The position numbers and the translations under genes were made by a program. Positions 10,886-21,232 of a stretch of 64,000 nt of DNA are shown here, piece after piece. Position 1 is the stretch's first letter. The number at the start of each line of letters is the position of its first letter. This stretch comes from Rhizobium tibeticum (lineage in GTDB: Bacteria; Pseudomonadota; Alphaproteobacteria; Rhizobiales; Rhizobiaceae). The notes beneath the pieces were generated by a model. That model was not told the origin of the DNA and made no database searches. It was given only the letters and a program-made list of their open reading frames with translations. The stretch lies in NCBI RefSeq assembly GCF_900110205.1, contig NZ_FOCV01000001.1:1-64000 (forward strand), read 5' to 3'.

Positions 10886-13800
10886 TCAGGCGATCTCACG
10901 CAGTTGCTCAGCCGTCTGAAGATCGACCGACACGAGCTGCGATACCCCTTGCTCCGCCATCGTCACGCCGAACAGCCGGTTCATGCGCGCCATGGTGATC
11001 GGATTGTGCGTGATGATGACGAAACGCGTCTCGGTGGACGCAGCCATTTCGTCCATCAGGTTGCAATAGCGCTCGACATTGTGGTCGTCCAGTGGGGCGT
11101 CCACTTCGTCCAGAACGCAGATCGGTGCCGGATTGGTCAAGAAGACCGCAAAGATCAGCGCCATTGCCGTCAGCGCCTGCTCGCCGCCCGAAAGGAGCGT
11201 CATCGTCTGCGGCTTCTTGCCTGGCGGACGGGCGAGGATTTCGAGACCGGCTTCGAGCGGATCGTCGGACTCGATCAGCTGCAGTTCGGCCGTGCCTCCG
11301 CCGAAAAGATGGGTGAAGAGGCGCTGGAACTGGCCGTTGACGACATCAAACGCAACGATCAGCCGCTCGCGGCCCTCGCGATTGAGGCTCTGGATCGCAC
11401 CACGCAACTTGCGGATCGCGTCGATCACGTCGTCTCGCTCCTTGATCAGTGCCTCGAGTTTCCCGCTCAGCTCCTTCTGTTCTTCCTCGGCGCGCAGGTT
11501 GACCGCGCCAAGTCGCTCGCGCTCCATCTTGAGGCGCTCGAGTTCGCGCTCGACCTCGCGAAGGTCAGGTGCTGTTTGCAGCGACTCCAGTCCCGTAAGC
11601 CGAAGTGCCTCATGGGGCGAGACGTTCAGGGTCTCGCGAATTCGCGCCTCCGTTTCCTGCCGCTTTTCACGGGCGGACACCAGGCGTTCTTCGGCGCGAC
11701 CGCGGCGCTCGCGGCTCTCGGCGAGCTCGGAGAGAGCCGTCGCCGCCTTGTGGTCGGCATCGCGCTGCACGAGCTCGGCTTCGGCAAGCACATCGGCTGC
11801 GTGGCGGCGCGCATCCTCAGTCTTCTGAAGTTCGTTCAACAGCGCGCGTCGCTTGTCGTCGAACTCATCGGGAGCCATTTCGAGCTCGGCCGCTTCCTCG
11901 CGCGCTTCCTCCTCGCGGTCGCGAAGCGTGGTGATGTGATCCTCGGCGCTCGCGGCACGCTGGCGCCAGGTCTCGCGTTCCTGCCCAATGGCAACGATGC
12001 GGCGCTGGCGGGCCTCGTTTTCGCGGTTGAGGCTTTCGTGGCGGGCCCGTGCTTCGGCGAGCGCGCCACGGTCGGTCGTGACCTCGACCTGCTGCGACCG
12101 AAGCCGCTCGTCGATCGCCGTTAGATCAGGGGCATCTTCCAGCTCGATATGGGCGTTCTCTTCCTGGACAGAGAGATCCTCAAGCTGGATCTGAAGCTGG
12201 CTAGCCGCTTCGGCAATGACATCGCGGCGACGGATGAGATCGCCGGAGGCTCGTTCCGCCACGGCCAGCGCTTCGCGCGCCTCGGCGAGTTGCCGAGCGG
12301 AGATGCGGCTTGTTTCACGCGCCTCGGCGAGGCGCTGTTCTTGAAGGCCAATGGCATCGACCGCACCCGCCAACCGTTCCTCTGCTTCGGTGAGTATGTC
12401 GCGGGCAAGTGCGGCTTCGTTTTCCAGTTCGGCGAGTCGGTTCTTCTGCGCCAGCCGCAGCGCGGCCGCGCTCGGTGCATCGGCACCGGTGACATGGCCG
12501 TCCCAGCGGTAGACGGCGCCCTCCTTGGTCACAAGACGCTGGCCGGGCTTAAGGTCCCTCATCAAGGCAGCAGCATCCGAACCGGAGACAAGCCCGATTT
12601 GCTTCAGGCGACGCATCAGCGCGGCAGGGGCGCGAACGTAGTCAATTAGCGGCGTCGTGCCGGCTGGCAGCGCTTCATCCGCGGCACCGTCGCCATTGCC
12701 AGACCAATGAGCCGGCGCCTTGGGATCAAGCGGGGATTCAATGTCGTCGCCCAGCGCGGCGCCGAGCGCCGTTTCAAAGCCGCGGTCGACGCGCAGCTGA
12801 TCGGCTGCCGTCGCAAATTCGCCTGCGGCGGCACCGGCAGCGAGCATGCGCGAAATGGTCCGGGCTTCGGTTTCGATGGCGTTCAGCTTGGCTCGCGCCT
12901 GATCGACCGGTGATCGCGAAAGAGCTTCGGTCCGGCGGGCAGCGGCCAAAACCTGCTCGACACCCTGGATCGCGGCTTCCGCCTCGGCAACAGCCTGCTC
13001 GCCCGCCTCCACCACGGCCCGCTTCTCGTCCGGATCGGGCAGGCTGGCAATCTTTTCGCCTATTGCGGAGAGCTCGCGATTGGCCTCGTCCATCTGCCGC
13101 TCAAGGCGCATCTTGCGATCGGCAAGGTCGCGGATGGCGCGCTCGAGCTGGTTGCGCCCGGCTGCAGCCTCGGCGCGTTCGGCGGTCAGCGCTGCAAAGA
13201 CACGCTCGCTGTCGGCAAGCTTGGCGGCCGCCTCTTCGAAAGCCTCGCGCGTCTCTTCGGCAAGACGACCGGAATCGGCAAGGATCTCGGCAATTTCGGT
13301 TTCTTCGGCATCGAGCCTCGCCAAGATTGCGGCGTTGTCTGCGACCAGCCGCTCCTCGCGGCGAATGTCCTCGCCGAGCTGCGCAAGGCGGCGGGTCAGT
13401 TCATCGCGACGGCGCAGGATGCGGTTGGCATCCTCCTCGAGTTGCGTCTTGGCGATCTGCAGGCGCTGCAGCGCGGCGGCGGCACGCGCTTCGCCCTCGC
13501 GCAGTTCCGGCAGCTTGAGGCTCGCAAGTCCCTGGGCCTTGGCAGCCTCCATCTGCATCTGCGCTTTTTCGGCGACGATGACCGTGGCCTGATTGAGCGC
13601 GCTCTCTGCCTCGGCTTCCGCTTCCTTGGCCTGAACCCATCGGATATGCAGAAGCATCGCCTCCCGGGCGCGGATATCTGCGGACAGCGACTTGAAGCGG
13701 CTCGCCTGACGGGCCTGACGCTTCAAGCTCTCGATCTGGCTCTCAAGCTGAGAGGTCACGTCGTCGAGGCGTTCGAGATTGCTTTCGGCAGCACGCAGGC

Positions 13801-14347
13801 GAAGCTCGGCTTCATGCCGGCGCGAATGCAGGCCGGAAATGCCAGCAGCCTCTTCCAGGAGCTGGCGGCGGGCCTGCGGCTTTGCCGAGATCAGCTCACC
13901 GATACGCCCCTGCCCCACCATCGACGGCGAACGGGCGCCGGTGGAGGCATCAGCGAAGAGAAGCTGCACATCCTTGGCGCGGCTTTCCTTGCCGTTGATG
14001 CGATAGATCGACCCCTGCTCGCGCTCGATGCGGCGAGTGACCTGGATTTCGTCGCTATCGTTGAAGGCGGCAGGCGCGGTGCGCTCGCCATTGTCGAGAT
14101 AGAGAGCGACTTCGGCGGTGTTGCGGGCAGGACGATTGCCGGAGCCGGAGAAGATGACGTCGTCCATCCCGGACGCACGCATGTTCTTGTAGGAATTCTC
14201 GCCCATCACCCAGCGGAGCGCTTCGACGAGGTTCGACTTGCCGCAACCGTTCGGGCCGACGACACCAGTCAATCCACGCTCGATGATGAATTCGGTGGGT
14301 TCGACGAAAGACTTGAAGCCGACGACGCGAAGCTTGTTGAACTTCAT
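10886..14347 (-). CDS. smc: Chromosome segregation protein SMC
   Basis: 1153-residue SMC ATPase that organises and segregates the chromosome, normally with ScpA and ScpB. The Walker A is GPNGCGKS at 31-38. It is followed by long coiled coil, a hinge region near the middle (around residues 480-640, with [18 protein letters not shown] and [16 protein letters not shown]), a second coiled coil, then the signature [18 protein letters not shown] and Walker [15 protein letters not shown]. The start [14 protein letters not shown] at 14347 matches the family; an upstream ATG at 14374 adds nine unlikely residues. It follows a DsbA-like gene with a hairpin between them. Confidence 0.97.
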   Translation of the reverse strand: MKFNKLRVVGFKSFVEPTEFIIERGLTGVVGPNGCGKSNLVEALRWVMGENSYKNMRASGMDDVIFSGSGNRPARNTAEVALYLDNGERTAPAAFNDSDEIQVTRRIEREQGSIYRINGKESRAKDVQLLFADASTGARSPSMVGQGRIGELISAKPQARRQLLEEAAGISGLHSRRHEAELRLRAAESNLERLDDVTSQLESQIESLKRQARQASRFKSLSADIRAREAMLLHIRWVQAKEAEAEAESALNQATVIVAEKAQMQMEAAKAQGLASLKLPELREGEARAAAALQRLQIAKTQLEEDANRILRRRDELTRRLAQLGEDIRREERLVADNAAILARLDAEETEIAEILADSGRLAEETREAFEEAAAKLADSERVFAALTAERAEAAAGRNQLERAIRDLADRKMRLERQMDEANRELSAIGEKIASLPDPDEKRAVVEAGEQAVAEAEAAIQGVEQVLAAARRTEALSRSPVDQARAKLNAIETEARTISRMLAAGAAAGEFATAADQLRVDRGFETALGAALGDDIESPLDPKAPAHWSGNGDGAADEALPAGTTPLIDYVRAPAALMRRLKQIGLVSGSDAAALMRDLKPGQRLVTKEGAVYRWDGHVTGADAPSAAALRLAQKNRLAELENEAALARDILTEAEERLAGAVDAIGLQEQRLAEARETSRISARQLAEAREALAVAERASGDLIRRRDVIAEAASQLQIQLEDLSVQEENAHIELEDAPDLTAIDERLRSQQVEVTTDRGALAEARARHESLNRENEARQRRIVAIGQERETWRQRAASAEDHITTLRDREEEAREEAAELEMAPDEFDDKRRALLNELQKTEDARRHAADVLAEAELVQRDADHKAATALSELAESRERRGRAEERLVSAREKRQETEARIRETLNVSPHEALRLTGLESLQTAPDLREVERELERLKMERERLGAVNLRAEEEQKELSGKLEALIKERDDVIDAIRKLRGAIQSLNREGRERLIVAFDVVNGQFQRLFTHLFGGGTAELQLIESDDPLEAGLEILARPPGKKPQTMTLLSGGEQALTAMALIFAVFLTNPAPICVLDEVDAPLDDHNVERYCNLMDEMAASTETRFVIITHNPITMARMNRLFGVTMAEQGVSQLVSVDLQTAEQLREIA

Positions 14348-14375
14348 GCGGCGCCCCCGCGCCGCACAAAGCAAA

Positions 14376-14408
14376 CGACGGGCGCACGGCTTCCGCCGTC
14401 GCCCGTCG
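14376..14408 (-). terminator. Hairpin between the DsbA-like gene and smc
   Basis: 9-bp stem CGACGGGCG / CGCCCGTCG with an additional inner ACGG/CCG pairing. On the minus strand it is followed by TTTGCTTTG. Probable terminator or attenuator before smc. Confidence 0.6.
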
Positions 14409-14425
14409 ATCGGATACGGTTCAGT

Positions 14426-15121
14426 CTAGAGCAGGCTCTCGATAAGGGCCGACATGGTGTCAACCGTCATGTCTCCAGAATAGCGCTTGCCGTTGATGAG
14501 GAAAGTCGGCGTGGCATTGACGCCAAACTCCTTGGAACCCCTTTCCCGCGTTGCATTCACTTCATCCAGCAGCTTCTGGTTCGTCAAGCACTTCGTGAAG
14601 CTATCCTCAGTAAATCCGGCAAGTTTGGACATTTGAAGCAGTGCAGCGCGGCCATCGTCCGCGGCAGCCCAGGTCTGCTGCTGCTTGAACAGCATGGCGA
14701 CCATCGGAAAATACTGTTCGGCCGTGCTCAATTCTTCCGGCTTGGAAGGATTGCAGCGGGCCAGCATGAAGGCGGCAGCCGCACGCGGATCAAACGGGAA
14801 TTCCCGGATGATGAAGCGCACCTTGCCCGTATCGACGTACTTCTTCTTGATCTCGTCGAAGGTCGTCGTGTGGAAATGGGCGCAGTGCGGGCAGGTCATC
14901 GACATGTATTCGACGATCTTGACCGGGGCGTCTTCCTTGCCGAGTGCCATTTCCGGCAACTCGCCCGGCTTCAGCACGGCGGCCATGTCGACGTCGCCAT
15001 CGGACTGCGGCATTTCGGTGGCGGCATGCGCGGTGCCGAAGCCCGCCAGGGTCGTCGCGGTCGCGGCAGCCACGCCGCCCAGGAGCTGGCGTTTCGTCAG
15101 TTGCATTTCGGAAATCGGCAT
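14426..15121 (-). CDS. DsbA-family thioredoxin-like periplasmic protein
   Basis: 231 residues. A signal peptide ([20 protein letters not shown] up to AHA|AT) exports it to the periplasm. The active site TCPHC (Cys77, Cys80) lies in [14 protein letters not shown], and the cis-proline segment is [13 protein letters not shown], as in DsbA-family disulfide oxidoreductases (Com1/DsbA-like group). It probably oxidises or isomerises exported thiol proteins. The start is uncertain among three close methionines (15133, 15121, 15106); 15121 has GGGGAA just upstream. It is upstream of smc on the same strand. Confidence 0.88.
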   Translation of the reverse strand: MPISEMQLTKRQLLGGVAAATATTLAGFGTAHAATEMPQSDGDVDMAAVLKPGELPEMALGKEDAPVKIVEYMSMTCPHCAHFHTTTFDEIKKKYVDTGKVRFIIREFPFDPRAAAAFMLARCNPSKPEELSTAEQYFPMVAMLFKQQQTWAAADDGRAALLQMSKLAGFTEDSFTKCLTNQKLLDEVNATRERGSKEFGVNATPTFLINGKRYSGDMTVDTMSALIESLL

Positions 15122-15281
15122 GAAGTTCCCCATGAATGAGAGTAGTGGCTGACAGTGCGATATAACGGCTCGAAGCCCTGAACAAGGCACGCTTCGCCAA
15201 CTTTCTTCAAAGAATTGTGACCTTGGTTGGACGGCCAGATTAAATCGCGGACAGAATTGCCGCGACAATACTTGGAAGGCG

Positions 15282-15782
15282 TTAGCGACCGCGCTTCCCC
15301 AGCACAGCCGTGCCGAGACGCTTCAGCGCTTCGCGCAGCCTGTCGCCCTCGATGCCCTCCATCATATCCTCCAGCTTTGCGGCCGCCGCACCCTTCAGAG
15401 GCGGGGGTGTGCGGGAGCGCTTGATCGCTTGATAGACAGGCTTCTGGACGATGCGGATCTGGTGAACGGCGGCGAAGCCGAAGAAACTGTTGACGCGTTG
15501 GATGAGTTCACCCTGCGCATGGGTCAAAAAGAGTGCTCGGGCGCCCTCGCAGGCAATCGTGAGCACGCCTGGACGGAAGCCTCCGTCATCATTGCCGCGC
15601 GCCCAGGCAATCTTTTCGGGCCGGGTGCAATCGGCAAATTCCGAGCCGGCGATCTCGTCCCACGAGCCGAGCAGCGCCGTGTTGATGCCGGCGCGCTTTG
15701 CAAGCACCGGATCGATCAGCCCGTTCGCCAATTCGGAGATCTGCTTTTCACCTTTGCGTGGATAACTCATCGAAACCTTCAT
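15282..15782 (-). CDS. DUF721 / DciA-like protein
   Basis: About 166 residues with the DUF721 domain: ISELANGLIDPVLAKRAG near the N-terminus, WDEIAGSEFADCTRPEKI in the middle, and ACEGARALFLTHAQGELIQR then VNSFFGF as the conserved core. DciA proteins load the replicative helicase in bacteria without DnaC, so a replication role is possible by family. The C-terminal tail is basic and charged. The start is not fixed by a good ribosome-binding site; ATGs at 15824 and 15770 are alternatives. It diverges from mutY and precedes the DsbA-like gene. Confidence 0.8.
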   Translation of the reverse strand: MKVSMSYPRKGEKQISELANGLIDPVLAKRAGINTALLGSWDEIAGSEFADCTRPEKIAWARGNDDGGFRPGVLTIACEGARALFLTHAQGELIQRVNSFFGFAAVHQIRIVQKPVYQAIKRSRTPPPLKGAAAAKLEDMMEGIEGDRLREALKRLGTAVLGKRGR

Positions 15783-15864
15783 ATCGCGCGGCCATCCTGC
15801 GCCACTACCTTGATCGCGCGGCATTGCTTCGCCAAGTATAGGGCACATCCCCTGATGACGGCAA

Positions 15865-16959
15865 ATGATGACATCGACGACACTGGACGCGCCCGCCGCC
15901 AAACCCCTTCTCGACTGGTATGACCGGCACCATCGCGACCTGCCGTGGCGGGTTTCGCCGCCGATGGCGGCGCGCGGCATCAAGGCCGATCCCTATCATG
16001 TCTGGCTCTCCGAGGTGATGTTGCAGCAGACCACCGTGCCAGCGGTAAAGCCCTACTTCGCCAACTTCCTGGCACGCTGGCCGACCGTGCGGGATCTTGC
16101 CGATGCCGCCAGCGAAGACGTGATGGCGGCCTGGGCCGGGCTCGGATATTACGCCCGCGCCCGCAACCTCAAGAAATGCGCCGAGGCCGTGGCACGCATT
16201 CATGATGGCGTCTTTCCAAGCACCGAAGAGGGTCTGAAATCGCTTCCCGGCATCGGCGACTATACCGCTGCAGCAGTGGCAGCGATCGCCTTCAACCGGC
16301 AAGCCGCGGTCATGGACGGCAATGTCGAGCGTGTGATCTCCCGCCTCTTCGCGATCGCCACGCCGCTGCCAGCAGCCAAGCCACTGATGAAGCAGAAGGT
16401 TGGGCTACTGACGCCGCAGCACCGGCCCGGCGACTTTGCGCAGGCAATGATGGATCTCGGCGCCACCATCTGCACGCCGAAGCGGCCAGCTTGTTCGCTC
16501 TGTCCCTTCAGGGGATCGTGCGAAGCGTTGCGCCTGCACGATCCCGAGCATTTCCCGGTCAAGGCGGCCAAGAAAGAAAAGCCGGTTCGCCATGGCGCAG
16601 CCTTCATCGCGGTGACGGCGGATGGTGACATTTTCCTACGGCGGCGCATCGAGAGCGGCCTGCTCGGCGGCATGACCGAAGTGCCGACGACGAATTGGAC
16701 GGCTCGACAGGACGGAGCGACGTCGGCCGGTGCGGCGCCTTTCCCGGCAGCCTGGGAGCCTTGTGGGACAGTGATCCACGTCTTCACCCATTTCGAACTC
16801 CGGCTTTCGATCTACCGGGCCGCGATCCCTTCGCTAATTCAAACAGATAACGGTTGGTGGGAACCGGTTACAAATCTTGACTCGCAGGCGCTGCCGACTG
16901 TCATGAAAAAAGCAATCGCCGCGGCTATCCCGCTCGCGTTCAAATATTCCAAGGATTAA
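15865..16959 (+). CDS. mutY: A/G-specific adenine glycosylase MutY
   Basis: 364-residue base-excision repair enzyme that removes adenine mispaired with 8-oxoguanine. The N-terminal HhH-GPD domain has WLSEVMLQQTT with the catalytic Glu, the hairpin LPGIGDYTAAAV and the catalytic Asp in VMDGNVERVISR. The 4Fe-4S ligands follow the C-x6-C-x2-C-x5-C pattern (CTPKRPACSLCPFRGSC). A C-terminal NUDIX-like domain (from about 235) recognises the oxidised guanine. It diverges from the DciA-like gene and is followed three bases later by a HAD gene. Confidence 0.97.
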   Translation: MMTSTTLDAPAAKPLLDWYDRHHRDLPWRVSPPMAARGIKADPYHVWLSEVMLQQTTVPAVKPYFANFLARWPTVRDLADAASEDVMAAWAGLGYYARARNLKKCAEAVARIHDGVFPSTEEGLKSLPGIGDYTAAAVAAIAFNRQAAVMDGNVERVISRLFAIATPLPAAKPLMKQKVGLLTPQHRPGDFAQAMMDLGATICTPKRPACSLCPFRGSCEALRLHDPEHFPVKAAKKEKPVRHGAAFIAVTADGDIFLRRRIESGLLGGMTEVPTTNWTARQDGATSAGAAPFPAAWEPCGTVIHVFTHFELRLSIYRAAIPSLIQTDNGWWEPVTNLDSQALPTVMKKAIAAAIPLAFKYSKD

Positions 16960-16962
16960 TCG

Positions 16963-17571
16963 ATGCCCATTGATCATATTGTCTTCGACATCGGAAAAGT
17001 TCTCATCCATTACGATCCGAGTATTCCATTCAGCCGCCTCATTCCTGATGATGGCGAGCGCAAGTGGTTCTTCGAGAATGTCTGCACCCATGATTGGAAC
17101 GTCGAGCAGGACCGCGGTCGTACCTGGGCCGATGCCGAAGCCCTGCTGATCGAGGTTCATCCGGATCGTGAGGAGCATATCCGCGCATTCCGGAAGCACT
17201 GGCATGAGATGGTCCCGCACTCCTACGACGACAGCGTCGCGATCATGGAAGGCCTGATTGCCGACGGCAAGGATGTGACGATGCTGACCAACTTCGCATC
17301 CGACACCTTCCGCGAGGCACAGGTCCGCTTCCCGTTCCTGACCAAGCCGCGCGGCGTCACGGTCTCCGGCGACGTCGGCCTGATCAAGCCCGATATCGCA
17401 ATCTACGAAACGCATGCGAAGAGCTTCGGCCTCAAGCCGGCGGCGACGATCTTCATCGACGACTCCGCGCCCAACGTCGAGGGCGCCAAAGCCGCCGGCT
17501 GGGATGCGGTTCTCTTTACCGGCGCTGACAAGCTGCGTGCCGATCTTGCAGCGCGCGGCGTGAGGGTCTGA
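16963..17571 (+). CDS. HAD-superfamily hydrolase
   Basis: 202-residue cytoplasmic HAD-IA-type phosphatase-like protein. Motif I is FDIGKVLIHYD: the nucleophile Asp is present, but Lys stands where most phosphatases have the second Asp, as in the YihX-like subgroup with Asn there. Motif II is MLTNF, motif III the Lys in GLIKPDIAIY, and motif IV FIDDSAPNVEGA. It starts three bases after mutY and is followed two bases later by the SnoaL-like gene, so one operon. The substrate is unknown. Confidence 0.88.
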   Translation: MPIDHIVFDIGKVLIHYDPSIPFSRLIPDDGERKWFFENVCTHDWNVEQDRGRTWADAEALLIEVHPDREEHIRAFRKHWHEMVPHSYDDSVAIMEGLIADGKDVTMLTNFASDTFREAQVRFPFLTKPRGVTVSGDVGLIKPDIAIYETHAKSFGLKPAATIFIDDSAPNVEGAKAAGWDAVLFTGADKLRADLAARGVRV

Positions 17572-17573
17572 CC

Positions 17574-17939
17574 ATGGCATTCGATCCGGTTGAGGAAATC
17601 AAGCGCTTCCACGGCGCCATCAATGCGCTCGATTTCGATACGATCGAGAACTGCTTCGCGCAAGATGCGACCTATGTCTCGAATGGTGTTGGAAGCCTTT
17701 CCGGGCGAGCCGACATCATGGTCGCCTTCCGCAAGTATTTCGACGACTACCCGGACCAGACGGCAATCGACACGCTGGTCGAGAAGGTCAGCCCGAATGC
17801 CGGCCGCGCCGTGTGGTCGGTTCGCGCCACGCACAGCAAAACCGGAAAACCGTTGGTGCGGGAGGGCGAAGAGACGATCACCTTCAACGAAGATGGTCGC
17901 GTCACCCACGTCGAAGTGACGGACTATCAGGCGTTCTGA
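17574..17939 (+). CDS. NTF2-like / SnoaL-like protein
   Basis: 121-residue single-domain alpha-beta barrel protein. It starts with a helical segment (FDPVEEIKRFHGAINALDF), then the typical DTIENCFAQDATYVSNGVGS and SGRADIMVAFRKYFDDYPDQ and a final strand VTHVEVTDYQAF. Members are small enzymes or ligand-binding proteins; no catalytic residues decide the role here. It is translated right after the HAD gene. The last 13 bases overlap the end of the convergent membrane protein gene. Confidence 0.85.
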   Translation: MAFDPVEEIKRFHGAINALDFDTIENCFAQDATYVSNGVGSLSGRADIMVAFRKYFDDYPDQTAIDTLVEKVSPNAGRAVWSVRATHSKTGKPLVREGEETITFNEDGRVTHVEVTDYQAF

Positions 17940-18394
17940 AACAACGCTGCGGAAAGATAGAAGACGAGCACAAAAGAGAGCCACAGGTCGGAGATCATGG
18001 CGATGTTCCTCGGCCGGTTCCTGGCCGGCTCAAGGAGATGCTTGAGACCGGCAAGCCCGTAGAACAGGCTGCCGGTAATCGCCGCTGGGACAATCCACTG
18101 CGGCTCGAAGAGGCTGAGCACGCCGAACATACCGATCGACAGGTTGCCAAAGCCGATCTCCTGCACCAGCGACTGGGCTTTGTGATCGGTCACACCGAAA
18201 ATCGTCTCGGCCGTGAAGGCCGGATTGATGATCTGCTTCAGGCTGGCAACAAGCAGACGCAGGCCTACGCCCCAGAAGACGAACCATTTTCCGACGAGGA
18301 AGACGAGGTTGGCATCTGTGCTCCAGAGCGCTTCGGCGACAACGGAGCCCAACGGCAGAACAAGCATCAGCAACAGTATGATCGCAAAATACAT
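17927..18394 (-). CDS. Integral membrane protein (DUF6790-like)
   Basis: 155 residues with four or five hydrophobic segments (N-terminal MYFAIILLLMLVLPLGSVVA, then VGKWFVFWGVGLRLLVAS, GNLSIGMFGVLSLF, VPAAITGSLFYGLAGLKHLL and a C-terminal SFVLVFYLSAALF). Inner membrane. It resembles the uncharacterised DUF6790 family; no enzymatic motif is visible. It is a single gene downstream of ccrM. Confidence 0.75.
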   Translation of the reverse strand: MYFAIILLLMLVLPLGSVVAEALWSTDANLVFLVGKWFVFWGVGLRLLVASLKQIINPAFTAETIFGVTDHKAQSLVQEIGFGNLSIGMFGVLSLFEPQWIVPAAITGSLFYGLAGLKHLLEPARNRPRNIAMISDLWLSFVLVFYLSAALFQNA

Positions 18395-18475
18395 GGCGGG
18401 TTCCTTGCCTGCTTCGGATCATCAGCCGCCGATACATGACACGGAATTGCGCTGCCGCGCGAGCCAAAATGAAGA

Positions 18476-18547
18476 GCGCCCGGGGTGTTGATCCCCGGGC
18501 GCCAGGCCTTCTTCCGTAACTGGAGGTACAAAACACCGGAAGAAGGC
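18476..18547 (-). terminator. Double hairpin downstream of ccrM
   Basis: Two adjacent perfect inverted repeats. Inner to ccrM is GCCTTCTTCCG / CGGAAGAAGGC (11 bp, 20-nt loop, 18506-18547). Then GCGCCCGGGG / CCCCGGGCGC (10 bp, 7-nt loop, 18476-18502), followed on the minus strand by TCTTCATTTT. The second is the likely terminator. Confidence 0.7.
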
Positions 18548-18572
18548 AGTCTCGATCACGTCGAGGCGGGTG

Positions 18573-19715
<1,143 letters not shown>

Positions 19716-19844
19716 TCATACACATTACGCTTTTACTGTCTGTTATGGTTACTCAGTTTGGTTACCAAAGCCTGAAGGCATGAGCGATTTCGGGAAAATA
19801 ACTTGTCTCGTGGAAAAGCGCAGCGGAATGCTTAGACAGATTTC

Positions 19845-20135
19845 ATGAGAAGGAGCAAACAATCGAACGATTGAAGAGCAACGCCGAAGCGATCCGCGCA
19901 TTCGGTGCTACTTCGCTTTATCTGTTTGGCTCACTCGCCCGTGATGAGGCGGGGAAAGTGATATCGATTGTTCATCGATGACGACCCGAGCAGTCGTTTC
20001 AACGCTTTCGACCTGATCAGCGTCAAGCTGATGCTCGGGGCAAGGTCTGACGCCTCCGTGGACATTACAAGGCGTGACGGTTTGCATCCGCGCCTTCGAT
20101 CAAGGATCGAAAAATCGACCAGGCAGGTCTTTTGA
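19845..20135 (+). pseudogene. MntA-like nucleotidyltransferase (MNT antitoxin), multiply frameshifted
   Basis: Small nucleotidyltransferase of the MNT family, which in MntA/HepT pairs AMPylates and silences the HEPN toxin. The readable N-terminal part EQTIERLKSNAEAIRAFGAT then SLYLFGSLARDEAG contains the GS motif. Two one-base losses between 19955 and 19972 break the catalytic segment; restoring them gives KSDIDLFIDDDPSSRF, the DxD motif, followed by FDLISVKLMLG, VDITRRDGLHP and IEKSTRQVF, ending at 20135. The ATG at 19845 is also out of frame by one base. No single frame can make the protein. The stop overlaps the ATG of the HepT-like gene (TGATG), the usual toxin-antitoxin arrangement. Confidence 0.8.
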
Positions 20136-20484
20136 TGCCGCACGAAATCCGGCTCGTGGTCGATGACATGCGCGAGACGGTTGAAGGCATCGTCCGTGCG
20201 GTTGCCGGAAAGTCCTACTCCGACCACCAGAATGACCGGCCGCTTCGCCATGCCTGCAACGCTCTATTGAAATCATCTCGAAAGCAAGCCGAGCCCTACC
20301 AGAAGACGTCAAGGCAATCCGTCCGGAGGTTCCTTGGCCGCAGGTCAAAGCAATCGGAAGCGGTGGACGCCACGAATATCACGGTCTCTCCGGCAAGATA
20401 TTTTGCGGGGTAATCGTCGATGAGATTCCGCGGCTCCGCGGCGCCATCGACGATCTGTGCGAGCGTTTCGCGAACGAGGCCTAA
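20135..20484 (+). pseudogene. HepT-like DUF86 (HEPN) toxin, frameshifted
   Basis: The protein begins MPHEIRLVVDDMRETVEGIV and continues with AGKSYSDHQNDRPLRHAC. One missing base near 20258 shifts the frame; the rest (IEIISKASRALPEDVKAI, RPEVPWPQVKAIGSGG, RHEYHGLSGKI and IDDLCERFANEA) is intact in the next frame to the TAA at 20482-20484. HEPN proteins of this family act as RNases. The RHEYH segment is kept, but the residues before it are SGG where relatives I recall have NVL. It overlaps the MntA-like stop and the end of the convergent ABM gene. It is inactive as read unless the base is a sequencing error. Confidence 0.8.
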
Positions 20485-20834
20485 GCCGCGACGTCATGCA
20501 CCTTGCGGCTATCGGCGGGAGCTTCCGATCGCTCGTTCATGCCGTAGTCGCGGACGATATGGCCGATGCGCAGCCGATAGTCCGCGAAGACACCGTTGCG
20601 GCCGGCGTGCTGGGCGGCGCGATGTGCCTCCAGGTTTCGCCATGCCCTTACTGCCTCTTCATCGCGCCAGAAGGACAGCGAGAGCAGCTTGCCGCGGTTG
20701 GTGAGGCTTTCGAAGCGCTCGATCGAGATGAAGCCGTCGATCTTTTCCAGTTCACCCCGAAGCTCGCCGGCGAGATCGAGATAGGTGTGGCGTTCGCCCA
20801 TGAAGGGCAGGACTTCGAAGATTACAGCGATCAT
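20481..20834 (-). CDS. Antibiotic biosynthesis monooxygenase (ABM)-fold protein
   Basis: 117 residues, a dimeric alpha-beta barrel fold. Features are MIAVIFEVLPFMGERHTYLDL at the start, then IDGFISIERFESLTNRGKLLSLSFWRDEEAVRAWRNLEAHR (the ABM core with the typical xSFWxDEEAVxxWR strand-helix), and a C-terminal IVRDYGMNER. Cytoplasmic. Members are small monooxygenases or ligand sequesterers and the substrate here is unknown. Its ATG overlaps the stop of the upstream NIPSNAP gene by four bases, so the two are translationally coupled. It is probably controlled by the divergent ArsR-type regulator. Confidence 0.85.
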   Translation of the reverse strand: MIAVIFEVLPFMGERHTYLDLAGELRGELEKIDGFISIERFESLTNRGKLLSLSFWRDEEAVRAWRNLEAHRAAQHAGRNGVFADYRLRIGHIVRDYGMNERSEAPADSRKVHDVAA

Positions 20835-21160
20835 GGCATCACCAGCTTTGCGTGAGGCAGGGAAATGTTCCTGAGGAAGATGCGATCTTCCTTCAGGAGA
20901 AAACGTTCGCGTTTGGCAAACTCATAGTTTTCCTTGCCGAGCGGATCGGTGGCAAGGCGAGCGCGATAGGCTTCGTAAGCGGCGAGGCTCTCGATGTTGT
21001 AGACCCCATAGGCGGTCGTCGCCGAGCCTTCATGCGGTGCAAAATAGCCGATCAGATCGGCACCATTGCGCGGGATCGCCTGGCCCCAGTTGCGGGCATA
21101 TGAGGCAAAGGCGTCCTTCTTGAACGGATCGATCTCATAGCGGATGAAACAGGTAATCAT
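20831..21160 (-). CDS. NIPSNAP-family protein
   Basis: 109-residue dimeric alpha-beta barrel protein (MITCFIRYEIDPFKKDAFA, YARNWGQAIPRNGADLIGYF and APHEGSATTAYGVYNIESLAAYEAYRARLATDP). The start at 21160 follows AAGGAGACG; an upstream ATG at 21196 is less likely. It is cotranscribed with the ABM gene and diverges from the ArsR-type regulator 72 bases away, suggesting local control of the pair. The biochemical role of such bacterial NIPSNAP proteins is unsettled. Confidence 0.85.
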   Translation of the reverse strand: MITCFIRYEIDPFKKDAFASYARNWGQAIPRNGADLIGYFAPHEGSATTAYGVYNIESLAAYEAYRARLATDPLGKENYEFAKRERFLLKEDRIFLRNISLPHAKLVMP

Positions 21161-21232
21161 CGTCGTCTCCTTGTTATCTGGAAGCCGTTTTCGCACATTG
21201 CCGGACGACGATGCTTCGGTTAAGATCGAAGT

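Noticed and set aside
10538..12124. Long plus-strand open frame across the ppdK-smc gap and into smc
   Set aside because: Antisense to smc; caused by high GC codon structure, with no domain or start signal.
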